Of a DNA stretch of 64,000 nt, positions 36,101-43,969 are shown piece after piece (the first letter of the stretch is position 1; each line of letters opens with the position of its first letter). Both the position numbers and the translations under genes were made by a program. The stretch comes from Psococerastis gibbosa (taxonomy: Eukaryota; Arthropoda; Insecta; Psocodea; Psocidae). The notes beneath the pieces were generated by a model that worked only from the letters and a program-made list of their open reading frames with translations, did no database searches and had not been told where the DNA came from. The DNA lies in assembly GCA_963971405.1 (NCBI GenBank), contig OZ020492.1, forward strand, positions 17,638,204-17,702,203, given 5' to 3'.

Positions 36101-39100
36101 AAAAGAAAAAATACAGGGTGTGCAGAGAGCAGAGAAATGGGCCGCATTATCCGTCTTTTTAGAATTTCTCATGAAGCATAGAGCCATAACTCAGATTTCA
36201 CCAGCAAGCGAGTAAATAGGCATCCGCAGCTCAGTCAATCATTCAAACATTCTCCTACTCCGTGGCATCAGCGGCCCTTTAACCGCTAAATTTAAATTGA
36301 TGTGAAAAAAAATTTCTCTACTAAATAAACTTTGTCGGGAAGAATATTAATTTAAAGGGCATAGAGGGTAGACAGATAGATAGATACATGTATTTCGTGT
36401 ATTTTCACATCGCTTTGCAAGAGCATTATGTCAAATAAAATATTGTCATTATGTCGGAATAAAATAAATCTACTAGCCTAATGCATTAAAATATAGGTAG
36501 ATTCTCAAGAATTGTCAAGTGTGACTTGAGGTTCTCGCCGTAAGCCAAACATGGTCAAAATTAAGCTAGTAGACTGCGACTGTGTCAGCCCCATTGATCT
36601 ATATATATAAATGGATAGCTACCAACATTCACCAAGTGCGTGCCCCAAGGCCACCACCCTCTGCACGGCAAGAGTTTGCAGTATGCATAAAATGAACTTT
36701 AAAAATGTGTAAAATGCAAGAAATAACTGTAAAAAACTGTCCAAAGTAATTTTTAAATTAAATTAATGCTAATGCACTCGGTAGAATTCATTTCTTTCTG
36801 CGAATTTTGCCGTGCAAACCAAATTTGTCTAATGCTAGCGCGACCTTGGGGGCACGATTTTATTGCATTGCCCATATGGCGAGAACCACCCGCCTGGTCA
36901 GCACTGACTCCTGAATTTGTTTTTCATTTTCCAATATATATTTTTTTTAAATGATGCAACCATATTTACTTTGACATTCACCCCTTCGTTTTACCACATA
37001 TAGCTTATACTTAGGTGCAATTCTTACATATTATTGCGTATTAATTGTTTTATATTTCAATACACGTTTCATTCATTCATTTATTCATTCATTCATTCTA
37101 TTACCGTTGGACATCATTTTTATAATGGTAAAATACGTCATTTTATTACATTATATTTATTATGGTAAAACTTAGGAGAATACTATTTATTATTTATTAC
37201 GTCCTATGTCCATTTCCATTATATTGTTACAATTTATTAATGAAATTTATATGTTTTTTGCGAAAGAGAAGCAGCATTTAATTTTTAATTATTTATTATA
37301 GATAACCATTATTTTTATTGTTAAAGTCACTTAACTTTTATATGGAAATATAAATATTATTGTATTGTATCATTTAGTACAAGGAATACCCCCTTACATT
37401 AGATTATGTAGCCTGCATTTACACCTTTCGGCCAGTTTTTTAAGGCTGTCCGATTTTTTGAAAATAAAAATAACACCATTTAGTTTCTCCTTTCCTGTTA
37501 TCTCCTACTGTATATATTTTATTATTATTATTATTTTTTTGCAGCGGTCCGTTGAAACTACCAGAAAGGGTGGAATACCTGGAGAGAGCTGTGATTTTGG
37601 TGATTTTGATGCACTGCGAAAATGTTATGAGTGGCCCGACGTTGGGTGACTACCTGCAGGAGCTGGAGAACCATAGAGACGTCGCAGTCATACAGCAAAA
37701 GGTTATATTAGTTAATTAGAGTAGGAGAGAAATGGCAAATGGATAGCAACTGGTATCGAAGCCAGTTGCAGGTCCCCATTCGTTACCATATTTCATCACT
37801 TGCATTTTTGACTATTCAATCAATGGGACGATATAATGGAGCGGCCGTAACCCATACAAAATACCAGTATGTTACATTTTGTTCATATATTATACAGTCA
37901 ACTTAACCGGACGTAATCACGCTAGCTGATTCCCCTTTTAGCTTGTCTAGTCTTGTCGGGCAAATGTTATGCGCAACTTTTCATCTTGCCAATGCAGATG
38001 TAGAGTTGGCCTACGTGGAAGCGCAGAGGCACTTGATGCGGCCATATCGCTAACGGCTTGTTTCCCATGTACGTTAACCTATTATTTCTATGGATTAAAT
38101 GTAGCGGTGGCCATTTTTTTTTTTTTCAGGTGCTGGATGCTATACTAATCATGCCCAACAAAGATGGCCACTTAGACGAGGCGATAAACCGACTGAATGC
38201 GGAGTTGTTGAATTCCAATCAGTTGTACGAGGAATTTGCGGAGCCATTGCAATTGCTGGAGTGCAAATTGGCCATCATGCACTGCACTAAACAGAACGAC
38301 CCTGAGCGAGTGTCGATGATATGGCGGAAGATCGTAGGAATCGGTAAATATAGTTCGAAGCATGGCAGTAGGGTCCCTTACAATTACAGGGTGCGGCAGC
38401 ATAACTTCCGTTTTTGTAATGCGCGTCATTCGGTCGGTTGATGTCGTTGCGGAGTGCTAGTGGTTTCATTCGAGATGTGGGGCTATAAAGGTTTGTCTTA
38501 CATAGTTTCGAAAATCAAAACATTTAGATCCCGATACATTGAGTATACCGATTTCTGGTGTTTGTCATGACTGTTTCAAGCATAGCAGGCGTTATGTGGG
38601 CATTTTCTTCCTGGATATTGTTCTTTAAAATTTGTAGGGTCCTTGAAGGTTCACATGAACACGGAATTTCCAAAAACCCCATAGAAAAAAATCAGAAGGT
38701 GACAAATTGGGAGATAGGGCCGGCCACTGCAAATCGCCCCTGATTGAGATGAGGCGTTCTGGGAAGAACTGTTCCCTCAAAGTAACGTTCTGACAGTTCT
38801 TCAATCGTCATCTTGTATGGATGCAAATGTTGGTCTTCATGGAGAATTCTCGTCACAGAACGATCGGAAAGTCCAATGGCAAAGGCATGTTTGCACGCAG
38901 AACGCCGAGGTGATCGCAACATTGAAGCTCTAACTGCCTCAATGTTCTGAGGGGATCTAACGGGCCAAGGGACACCAGTTCTTTGTTTTGTCGCACTTGG
39001 AGTTTCTCAGAATGTAGTGACCCACGTAACAATTGATTGCCGGTCCGGAACAGGTGCTAAATTAATGCGATTCCGAACATCGGCTCGAAAAGCAGGCCTC

Positions 39101-42009
39101 AACGGCAAACGCACGCTCCTCAATGTTCCAACGTTTGGTTTTTTATGTTTAAGGGAAGTTTGCTGTAGTACTTTTTGCCTATATAGAATGTTTGCTTTTG
39201 CGTGTAGCTTGTCGAGACCGTTTGTATGGATAGTGGGTTTGTTTGTCTATACCTAGTGTTGTGTTGATGTGTGGGTCTGTGTTGCTTATGTATTATATTT
39301 TTCTAGGTGTTGCAAATAGGTTTTTTTATGTATAGCTTTTTTATTGACAGTACGTTAGCTAGTTTTAATAGGTCTTCGGTGGGATATCTATTTGGCTTCC
39401 GGTGAATGATTTTTAACGTTTTCCTGTGTATTACATTTAATTTCTCTATAATGTTTTGGTTTGCTCCACCCCAGGCGGTTATACCGTATGATAGTATAGA
39501 TTGTACTAGTGCGTGGTATACCATCATTAGTATGTCTGTATTAAGGCATTGTCTCAGTTGTAGGAATTTGTAACAAGTTTTTCGTATTTTTGCCGCTAAG
39601 AGATCTATGTGTTTTCCCATTTGTTTTCTTCATCGAGGACGATACCTAGATATTTTGTATAATTAGATTTTTGGATGGAATTTATATTGTGTTCTGTGTT
39701 GTCCGTGATAGTTTTTGTATTTTTGTATCCTATGAACGCTGTTTTTTTGTAGGTTTATTGTGAATATGTTGCTTTCCATCCAGGTTTTAATTTTTTCCAT
39801 ATCTACGTTTGCTTGTTTTTATAATTCGGTTCTGGTATCAGCGGTATGTATTTGTTTTGTATCATCTGCAAAAGCGCTAATTTTACCGTTGAATGGTTGG
39901 TTTAGTAAGTCATTTAGATATATTTTAAAAAGCACTGGAGCTAAAATTGTGCCTTGGGGAAGGCCTGTCGTTATCTTGCCTATATCGCTATTTGTTTCGT
40001 CAATTTTTGGTGTCTGAATTCTGTTTGTTAGATAGCTTTGTATTAGATCTCCCCCTATTCCTCTGATACCGATTTCCTCTAGTTTTATCATTAAAATGTT
40101 GTGAGGGATTGTGTCGAAGCATTTTTTTAAATCTAAGAATGTGGCCAGACAGTTTTTATGTTTCTCTATTGCGTCGTTTATCACATTTATTGTTTCAAAG
40201 ATTGCTTCTGCTGTGCCAGATTTTTTTTCTTTAATAGACTCGAGTGTTTTTTCTAAGCTATCTGTGAATCTCTGTGTATTCCTGATTGATGGGGACCTGT
40301 AGATACCTAGCACTGTTAAATTTAACTTTTCGTTTTTTAGTTCTAGAAGTAAACTTGTGCATTGTTGTATTTGGTGGTGTATCTGGTTAACTTGCCATGC
40401 ATTTTTTATGTATACAACAACTCCATCGTTTTTGTTGATTTGTCCCTCTGTTTTAAAGTATTGGTACTCAGGGATTGGAAAGTTTGGTAAATCCGGGTGT
40501 ATGTAGGCTTCCGTGAGGACTAGTACATCTATTCCTTTAAATATGCTTCCCATTAGTATTAGAAGTTCATCAAAGTGTTCTTTTAGGCTTCTTATGTTCA
40601 TATGAACTAGTTTTACCCCCTCTAAGGTTTTAATAAACTTGCTTGTCTTATTGTTATATGGTAGATATGTTGTATGTGTTTCTTTAGTCATGTAATGGTA
40701 ATCTTATTTACAGTACGCGTTTAATTTAAAATTTCATAGTAGTCAGTGTATTTTTGTTTTTAAATCTTCCAATTTTTGTATTGTTATGGTTTTTGAGTTT
40801 TGTGTTTGTTTTATGAGTATTTTATTGTTTATGAACCAGACAAATTTATAGCCTTTTTTGCGATTTCTTTTGTTTCATATAGTAGTTTTTTAAATTGAAG
40901 ACTAAGGCTTTCATTTATGTATATTCGTTTTTTAGGGTCTGGTTCATTTATTTTCAAGGTAATGCGTTTTGAAAGGGTATTATCTCTAATGTCCTTGTTA
41001 CAAAATTCAACAATTATAGGTGGTGTTTTGCCAGGTGTTGGCCATGCTCTGTGTGCGCTTTGGATGTCTTTGTCGTCTAGTTTTATCCCGTTGTATCCCA
41101 ATTTTTTTCGAAATTGTCTTTACAATTTGTTTGACTTCTTCTCTTTTTTCTTTAGGTACATTGCCAAATTCCAGGTGGTTTCGTCTAGGGTCTTGTTCGT
41201 TTTGGGCCATGCGTTGTGAGAGTTCCTGAATTATCTTATCCTTCTCGTTTAGTCTGGTTTCCAATTTTTAACCGTGTCGTGTATTTTTGTTACTTCTTCT
41301 ATTTTCTTCATCATCTCGTCATATTTGTCACTGATCATGTTTTAGCTCTGTTCTATATTGGACAATTTTTCGACTATTCGTTTTGCGAATTCGATGAGTG
41401 TTTTACGTATTATGTGATCCATGTATTTTTCCAACGTACATTTTTCACATTCCCAGTCGTTTTTTCCCTTCTCTTGGCTGATATTTATACAAGTCTTGTG
41501 ATAGGTCACTCTGCTCGATGCGCAATTTATTGTTTCAGTGTCTCTTTTTATTTATGTTTGCATTTCCCACACTCACTCATAGTAATTTTAGTCTGCAGAT
41601 GTATATGATCGAGAATGGAGATGCTGGAATCTGCCTGTACCTTTGGCCAGCCCTGGATTTAGTGGCCGTAACCGCCACAAGGGAAATACTACCTATGTGT
41701 CGGTTGTAGGATAAGTATGCCTAGCCAGTAGTTTGTAGCGCGTACGAGCGTGTCCCAGCACTGTCGTGCTAATTTCGGCTTTAATTATGCTCATACTTCT
41801 TACCACTATCATGACTTGCATGAGATTCTCAATATTTTTCAAATTTTGTATTATTTAATCTCATTCTAATTTGATTTTGTTTTCAGAATAGCAATGACAG
41901 ACGAGGCGGCGTGGGCTCTGGAAGGCAATGAATTTCATTTAGTGGAGGCAATCGCCGCATTAGCCACGTATTTCGCCGAAAACCCCCAGACTGTACTGCC
42001 CAGTGCCAG
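20978..42009 (+). CDS. Nup155: Nuclear pore complex protein Nup155, 20 exons found, incomplete
   Basis: Scaffold nucleoporin of the nuclear pore inner ring (Nup155/Nup154 family), an anchor for Nup93, Nup53 and membrane nucleoporins. Exons: 20978-21149, 22024-22167, 22637-22733, 23294-23460, 24336-24481, 25468-25739, 26551-26801, 27154-27416, 28262-28475, 28788-28975, 29429-29532, 30940-31099, 32325-32419, 33175-33352, 33527-33723, 34342-34486, 35156-35415, 37545-37701, 38130-38343, 41887-42009. All introns between the first 19 are GT-AG and the phases agree, giving about 1,141 codons without a stop. N-terminal beta-propeller (about 1-560): HMGCHFMMG, VGLVKPKPKV, SRNILYTLSEQG, GVRMYFSTCQP, TKLRPIDLL. 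C-terminal alpha-solenoid: FALWKFLCEHQF, RVEYLERAVIL, LYEEFAEPLQLLECKLAIMHC. Exon 20 does not join exon 19 in phase, about 70 expected codons between them are missing, and no stop-containing last exon was found. Vertebrate Nup155 is about 1,390 residues. Confidence 0.93.
21250..21810 (-). repeat. Dispersed repeat R2 with CAGACAGA tract, in Nup155 intron 1
   Basis: Inverse copy of a family also at 32840-33010, 49100-49600 and 63400-63900. The shared order is a conserved end GGTTCCTGGGACCTCAAAAC, the tract (CTGT/ACAG)n, then GTTTGCCCGGAAATCGA. The outer end has an 8-9 base stem (TTGCTTTCC with GGAAAGC). No coding capacity. Confidence 0.7.
22024..22167 (+). CDS. Nup155: Nup155 exon 2
   Basis: Acceptor TTGCAG, donor GTATCC, phase 1 to 1. 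Residues 58-105, with IPWPQEIKERFA leading into the propeller. An alternative acceptor three bases downstream would drop one codon. Confidence 0.85.
22637..22733 (+). CDS. Nup155: Nup155 exon 3
   Basis: Completes a His codon across the intron (C|AC) and encodes HMGCHFMMGLLPEIKGAWL, one of the most conserved propeller segments of the family. Donor GTAAGT; ends in phase 2. Confidence 0.9.
23294..23460 (+). CDS. Nup155: Nup155 exon 4
   Basis: Residues about 138-193. DLCYYEQLQEVIVSVGLVKP and FLLVLTTETKIIAFG match propeller blades of Nup155. Donor GTAAGT; ends in phase 1. Confidence 0.92.
24336..24481 (+). CDS. Nup155: Nup155 exon 5
   Basis: Residues about 194-242. Contains STIAGTECGRLFLGGMDGSL, the G-R-x-F-x-x-G-x-D-G-x-L propeller signature. 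Donor GTGAGT; phase 0. Confidence 0.92.
24482..25467 (-). mobile_element. Nup155 intron 5 with a LINE C-terminal remnant
   Basis: A G run of about 16 bases ends near 24974. On the minus strand, about 25330-25090 shows RRLEWFGHV and RGRGRPTKR, the late RT/C-terminal motifs (RLxWFGHV, RGRPxxR) of LINEs, with stops. Highly decayed. Confidence 0.5.
25468..25739 (+). CDS. Nup155: Nup155 exon 6
   Basis: Residues about 243-332. Begins KEPNWQGKCFNKKNHSSS and contains VQISVDSSRNILYTLSEQG and QTHIVKSAQNIVK. Ends in phase 2 at GTAAGT. Confidence 0.93.
25740..26550. other. Nup155 intron 6
   Basis: No gene or clear repeat recognised. Confidence 0.3.
26551..26801 (+). CDS. Nup155: Nup155 exon 7
   Basis: Residues about 333-416. 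HLVAVTKTGVRMYFSTCQ and LRHVRMPPGFS are near-diagnostic for Nup155. Acceptor TTTTTTCAG, donor GTAAGA; ends in phase 1. Confidence 0.93.
27154..27416 (+). CDS. Nup155: Nup155 exon 8
   Basis: Residues about 417-504. SELWCLSNDLYP, an acidic loop (DDAAEEEPP), then IVRQHVETPTKYILLTTQ. Donor GTTGGT; phase 0. Confidence 0.92.
27463..27949. mobile_element. 487-bp TIR element in Nup155 intron 8
   Basis: Terminal inverted repeats of about 48 bases (GTCTTCCCTATGTCGGTG at the left, its inverse at the right, both containing GTCGGTGTTATCGAGTTAT). No coding capacity and no clear target duplication. A non-autonomous DNA transposon. Confidence 0.7.
28262..28475 (+). CDS. Nup155: Nup155 exon 9
   Basis: Residues 505-575. 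TKLRPIDLLRRLLVVNHG and FFSLLTEEQGCATSLLLAC mark the end of the propeller and the first solenoid helices. Ends in phase 1 at GTAAGC. Confidence 0.93.
28788..28975 (+). CDS. Nup155: Nup155 exon 10
   Basis: Residues 576-638. A variable linker, then LIAYSAKRNSLYTYVSRILAP. Phase 0 at GTAAGT. The linker is shorter than the long Pro/Ser linker of vertebrates. Confidence 0.9.
29429..29532 (+). CDS. Nup155: Nup155 exon 11
   Basis: Residues 639-673. LESSISKKDCIWI and HFIKAFLDKNMQL match the solenoid stretch ending LxEFLDxN in the family. Ends in phase 2 (GG|T). Confidence 0.82.
29533..30939. other. Nup155 intron 11 with two LINE tails
   Basis: 29875-29949 (+) encodes LRQWNSLDKEIRSQPKI and GFKSQL then a stop, typical of the end of a CR1-like polyprotein. 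About 30690-30555 (-) encodes RRERPRKGYRNQIEDDL then FNDRKWRQ, the C-terminal motif of another LINE type. Between them overlapping small frames (30192-30515) show no domain. Confidence 0.5.
30940..31099 (+). CDS. Nup155: Nup155 exon 12
   Basis: Residues 673-726. EVFALWKFLCEHQFHEF is the strongest solenoid signature. Acceptor CCGTAG; phase 0 at GTAAGG. Confidence 0.92.
31100..32324. other. Nup155 intron 12
   Basis: A G run at 31319-31334, a possible decayed retroelement frame (31390-31760, no firm motif) and a member of repeat R3 at about 32100-32215 (also at 42905-43015 and 47635-47770). Confidence 0.35.
32325..32419 (+). CDS. Nup155: Nup155 exon 13
   Basis: Residues 727-757. VEKDYLCNFTFQDILQSGQ and ALCTLLINGVINW. 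Ends in phase 2 at GTAATT. Confidence 0.88.
32840..33010 (+). repeat. Repeat R2, partial copy in Nup155 intron 13
   Basis: ATTTCATTAAAATCCACTGA, then AGTAGTTTGCC, a CAGAC-rich tract and ATTTCGTAAAAA, as in the copies at 49380 and 63700. The 3' part is missing. Confidence 0.6.
33175..33352 (+). CDS. Nup155: Nup155 exon 14
   Basis: Residues 758-817. VCPNLYRFDDDQACTKANKL, then a lysine-rich helix. Phase 0 at GTAAGT. Confidence 0.9.
33527..33723 (+). CDS. Nup155: Nup155 exon 15
   Basis: Residues 818-882. NIDLAGICQQFISNHFFIGV and LKYVGEKDPDN, then ALQWYKNNEPPDD. Ends in phase 2 at GTATGT. Confidence 0.92.
33724..34341. other. Nup155 intron 15
   Basis: About 34088-34125 matches the GTGGTTCGG-ATCCACTATAATCA segment of the 5S-derived SINE. 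Nothing else recognised. Confidence 0.4.
34342..34486 (+). CDS. Nup155: Nup155 exon 16
   Basis: Residues 883-931. RRCIYEQVTMALDHLYEL, then a variable loop. Phase 0 at GTAAAT. Confidence 0.85.
34487..35155. other. Nup155 intron 16
   Basis: No recognisable element. Confidence 0.3.
35156..35415 (+). CDS. Nup155: Nup155 exon 17
   Basis: Residues 932-1017. NDDELLHAAVLKWMMRKML, VEPFLRKEANHSPE and HADAARLLFQMASS. Ends in phase 2 (TA|C) at GTATGT. Confidence 0.92.
35416..37544. other. Nup155 intron 17, large
   Basis: 2.1 kb, AT-rich. TACAGGGTGTG at about 36113 resembles a mariner-type tip, but no partner was found. A CATT microsatellite lies at about 37071-37098. No exon seen. Confidence 0.35.
37545..37701 (+). 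CDS. Nup155: Nup155 exon 18
   Basis: Residues 1018-1070. LPERVEYLERAVILVILMHC, then DYLQELENHRDVAVIQQK. Phase 0 at GTTATA. Confidence 0.92.
38130..38343 (+). CDS. Nup155: Nup155 exon 19
   Basis: Residues 1071-1141. LNAELLNSNQLYEEFAEPLQ and LLECKLAIMHCTKQNDP, then MIWRKIVGI. Acceptor after a run of about 14 T; ends in phase 1 at GTAAAT. Confidence 0.93.
38385..39140 (-). pseudogene. Mariner-like transposase remnant in Nup155
   Basis: The right-hand tip TACAGGGTGCGGCAGCATAA (about 38387-38406) fits a mariner-type element. The minus strand encodes the N-terminal DNA-binding part of an IS630/Tc1/mariner-like transposase: MLRSPRRSACKHAFAIGLSD and RSVTRILHEDQHLHPYKM, then LSERYFEG, with a more decayed part further upstream (to about 39130). 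The DDE catalytic region is missing, and the other terminal repeat was not found before the LINE begins. Confidence 0.7.
39303..39620 (-). pseudogene. LINE ORF2 C-terminal part
   Basis: Same frame as 40691-39819, separated by stops. LAAKIRKTCYKFLQLRQCL, then LVQSILSYGITAWGG and KLNVIHRKTLKII are the post-RT 'thumb' motifs of CR1/L2 elements. Confidence 0.7.
39819..40691 (-). CDS. LINE ORF2: endonuclease fused to RT by internal deletion
   Basis: 290 open codons. Residues 1-160 are an AP-type endonuclease N-terminal part (VKLVHMNIRSL, VLTEAYIH, GVVVYIKN, GIYRSPS). Then, without a stop, the frame enters RT near KNCLATFLDLKKCFDTIPH (motif A), TTGLPQGTILAPVLF (motif B) and ISAFADDT (motif C). The second half of the endonuclease and the RT fingers are missing. 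The deletion is in frame. Confidence 0.75.
   Translation of the reverse strand: MTKETHTTYLPYNNKTSKFIKTLEGVKLVHMNIRSLKEHFDELLILMGSIFKGIDVLVLTEAYIHPDLPNFPIPEYQYFKTEGQINKNDGVVVYIKNAWQVNQIHHQIQQCTSLLLELKNEKLNLTVLGIYRSPSIRNTQRFTDSLEKTLESIKEKKSGTAEAIFETINVINDAIEKHKNCLATFLDLKKCFDTIPHNILMIKLEEIGIRGIGGDLIQSYLTNRIQTPKIDETNSDIGKITTGLPQGTILAPVLFKIYLNDLLNQPFNGKISAFADDTKQIHTADTRTEL
41887..42009 (+). CDS. Nup155: Probable penultimate Nup155 exon
   Basis: IAMTDEAAWALEGNEFHLVE and AIAALATYFAENPQTVLPSA align in character with the family stretch RDPFW...LLxxIxxLxxRYxENPSQV near the C-terminus. Acceptor TTTTCAG, donor GTTAGT. It needs a preceding exon ending in phase 2, but exon 19 ends in phase 1, so at least one exon between them is missing. 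A SINE fragment begins about 45 bases after its donor. Confidence 0.75.
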
Positions 42010-42049
42010 GTTAGTTACGTCAACCAAAGTCGGGCATTTAGTGATCTAT

Positions 42050-42150
42050 ACTCAGCAGACGATCACCCGAAAGTTTGTTGGTTCGCGTCCTACACATGCT
42101 ACATTTTCTAATCATGCTTCTGAGGGCATGTAAAGCAGGCGGTGACGTAG
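42050..42150 (+). repeat. tRNA-Glu-derived SINE, truncated copy
   Basis: GATCACCCGAAAGTTTGTTG, then GGTTCGCGTCC (B-box-like), and GAGGGCATGTAAAGCAGGCG, as in the full copy at 51310. It starts about 45 bases after the last Nup155 exon. Confidence 0.7.
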
Positions 42151-42164
42151 CCCCCCTTCTCTAG

Positions 42165-42515
42165 TTGCAACCTATTGATAGGTTTGCAACATTTCTTTCC
42201 ATGCTCTTCTCCATTCTTCCTTGTCCTGGGCCATTCCCTTGAGCTTCAGGTGGGTTCCTGGTCTCATATCTTGCTTGAGGTTTTCGCTAACGTCTTCCTT
42301 GGTCCTTCCAGCCCAGGCATTGGTGCCCTCAAAGGTGCCTTCTATTATAGTCTTAATGAGTCCCTCATGCCTTATCATATGCCCTATCTACTTGGTTCTT
42401 CTCACGGAAATGGAGGTAAAAAGCGTCCTTCCTTTGTTTATCCTTTGGGGCCTCTCGTCTGTTATGTGGGCTCCCCATGGAAATTTTAGCATTCTTCTAT
42501 TGCACCACATTTCAA
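42165..42515 (-). mobile_element. LINE C-terminal fragment
   Basis: Minus strand: EMWCNRRMLKFPWG, then IRHEGLIKTIIEGTFEG and MAQDKEEWRRAWKEM, the classic end of an insect-type endonuclease/RT polyprotein (RHxGLLKTIIEG, ALDRxEWR). It has stops. A second copy lies at 43180-43390. Confidence 0.75.
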
Positions 42516-42695
42516 GTGGTTCGGAATCCACTATAATCAGGAGGTCCACCCTGTTAGTCAACTCCCTTTTCCCCGAGGTGAAAGAGTCTGCCCTTAGGGT
42601 GCCTCAAGTTAACAAACAGACTCACTCCACCTGCCGGGCTGACAGGGTTGCTTAAAACAGAAATGCTGAAAGCAGGCGATAAAAACAACAACAAC
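42515..42695 (+). repeat. 3' half of the 5S-derived SINE
   Basis: AGTGGTTCGGAATCCACTAT through GCTGAAAGCAGGCG, nearly the same as 53692-53850 and 63142-63310. The 5S-like head is absent. Confidence 0.75.
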
Positions 42696-42904
42696 ATTTC
42701 AGAGGCACCCAACTTCATGTCTTTTTCTTAAGTGCACATGTCTCACAGCAGTAATGCAGTATATAGTCATGACGATGTTATTTGACTGTTATTATAATAT
42801 TATTATTATTTATTATTATATTTGAATGTTATTTGCATGACTTGTACCCGTACTTTACTTAGTCACGCATACGCCGCTTACATTTTGTCAATGTTATGTT
42901 TGTT

Positions 42905-43015
42905 CAGTTTTTCCATTATCACTAGTGGTCAGTGTAGGTTGACATCCAGGACGTTTACCAGTTTGCCAGTGGGGAAAAATTCGAAGATAGCAATAATGGC
43001 AGAAAATCCAATGGC
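42905..43015 (+). repeat. Repeat R3 copy
   Basis: GACATCCAGGACGTTTACCA and GTTTGCCAGTGG, similar to 32100-32215 and 47635-47770. It ends at the TTAA of the next element. Confidence 0.5.
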
Positions 43016-43019
43016 TTAA

Positions 43020-43623
43020 GGGTAAACCGGAGTCGCCGATATTCCATTTCTGTTTAAACTTTAATTTCTCATGAAATATGGAACACAGAATAATGAAGAA
43101 ATGCTGAATGGAAAGAAGAATTTTCTCTCCTAATTTTGGTGTATAGTGTGTTGCAATCATCAATACCGATCGGCTTTTCTTCTTCTTCTGTAGTTGCAAT
43201 CTAGCGGTTGGTTTGCAGCAAATCTTTCCACCTCCTTCTCCACTCCTCCCTGTCTTGGGCCGTTCTCTTGAGTTCCAAGTAGGTTCCGCATCTCATATCT
43301 TTCTTGAGGTCTTCTGCGTACGCCTTCCTTGGTCGCCCTCTTGCATTGGTGCCTTCGATTGTGCCTTCTATTATGGTGCTTAAGAGTTATCGGCTATAGT
43401 TAGTGAACTTGATACGCAAGAAATAACGGTCACTCAGGAGTTCAAGCTGAAGGAGTTCATCAACTGTGCGAATCGGGGTTAGTTAAGGCCACATACTATG
43501 CATCAAAATTAGGAGAAAACATTCTTCTTGCCATTCAGCATTTTTTCATTGTTCTGCGTGCCACATTTAATGAGAAATTGAAGTTTGAACAGAAAATGGA
43601 ATATCGGCGACTCCGGTTTGCCC
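43020..43623. mobile_element. TTAA-flanked TIR element carrying a LINE fragment
   Basis: Tips GGGTAAACCGGAGTCGCCG and its inverse, flanked on both sides by TTAA (43016-43019 and 43624-43627), as left by piggyBac-type transposition. Arms of about 135 bases (43020-43155 and 43490-43623). In between lies a minus-strand LINE C-terminal piece (43180-43390), absent from the arms and probably a later insertion. Confidence 0.75.
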
Positions 43624-43627
43624 TTAA

Positions 43628-43960
43628 TACACCATTTAATTTCTGTATCTCATCCATGGTCTTCATCTCCTTCGTGTACCCTCTATTTCCTCTACCAGAT
43701 AGTCAGGGGAGTGGTGTGGGCTGTAAGGTAGGGAAAATCGAGGTGCCCGAAATGTATCCATAGAACAATTATTATTTATCATGGAACTCATATTATTACC
43801 TATTACAGTGCCAATGTTAATTAATAATAAGTAATAAAATTAGGAAAACACGTTCGAGTTCACTCGTACCGCTTCTTTATTAAGTAACTACGGAAACGAA
43901 AATGTTTTTATGTTATTAATTTTTTAAGAGAGAAGCTGTAACGCAAACGCTTGACCTTAT
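43628..43960. other. Non-coding stretch before the satellite
   Basis: Contains a short LINE-tail-like piece (about 43655-43700, -). No gene. Confidence 0.3.
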
Positions 43961-43969
43961 TTTGAGCTG

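Larger units (their letters stand above)
39303..41580 (-). mobile_element. LINE with PHD-type ORF1 and internally deleted ORF2, in Nup155
   Basis: Minus strand. ORF1 begins at ATG 41580-41578. It has Cys-rich pieces (SECGKCK, HKTCINIS, DWECEKC) of a PHD-like finger and a coiled region, then an FP25K-like ORF1 domain (IQSAHRAWPTPGKTPPIIVE, RIYINESLS, and in another frame YKFVWFINNKI), ending near 40743 with frameshifts. ORF2 starts at 40691. This is a CR1/L2-type non-LTR element. It fills much of the intron in which Nup155 coding sequence is missing. Confidence 0.75.

Noticed and set aside
41598-41709. Open stretch after a TTTAGTCTGCAG acceptor, considered as the missing Nup155 exon
   Set aside because: The peptide shows none of the expected family motifs, has a stop soon after, and lies at the 5' side of the LINE ORF1.
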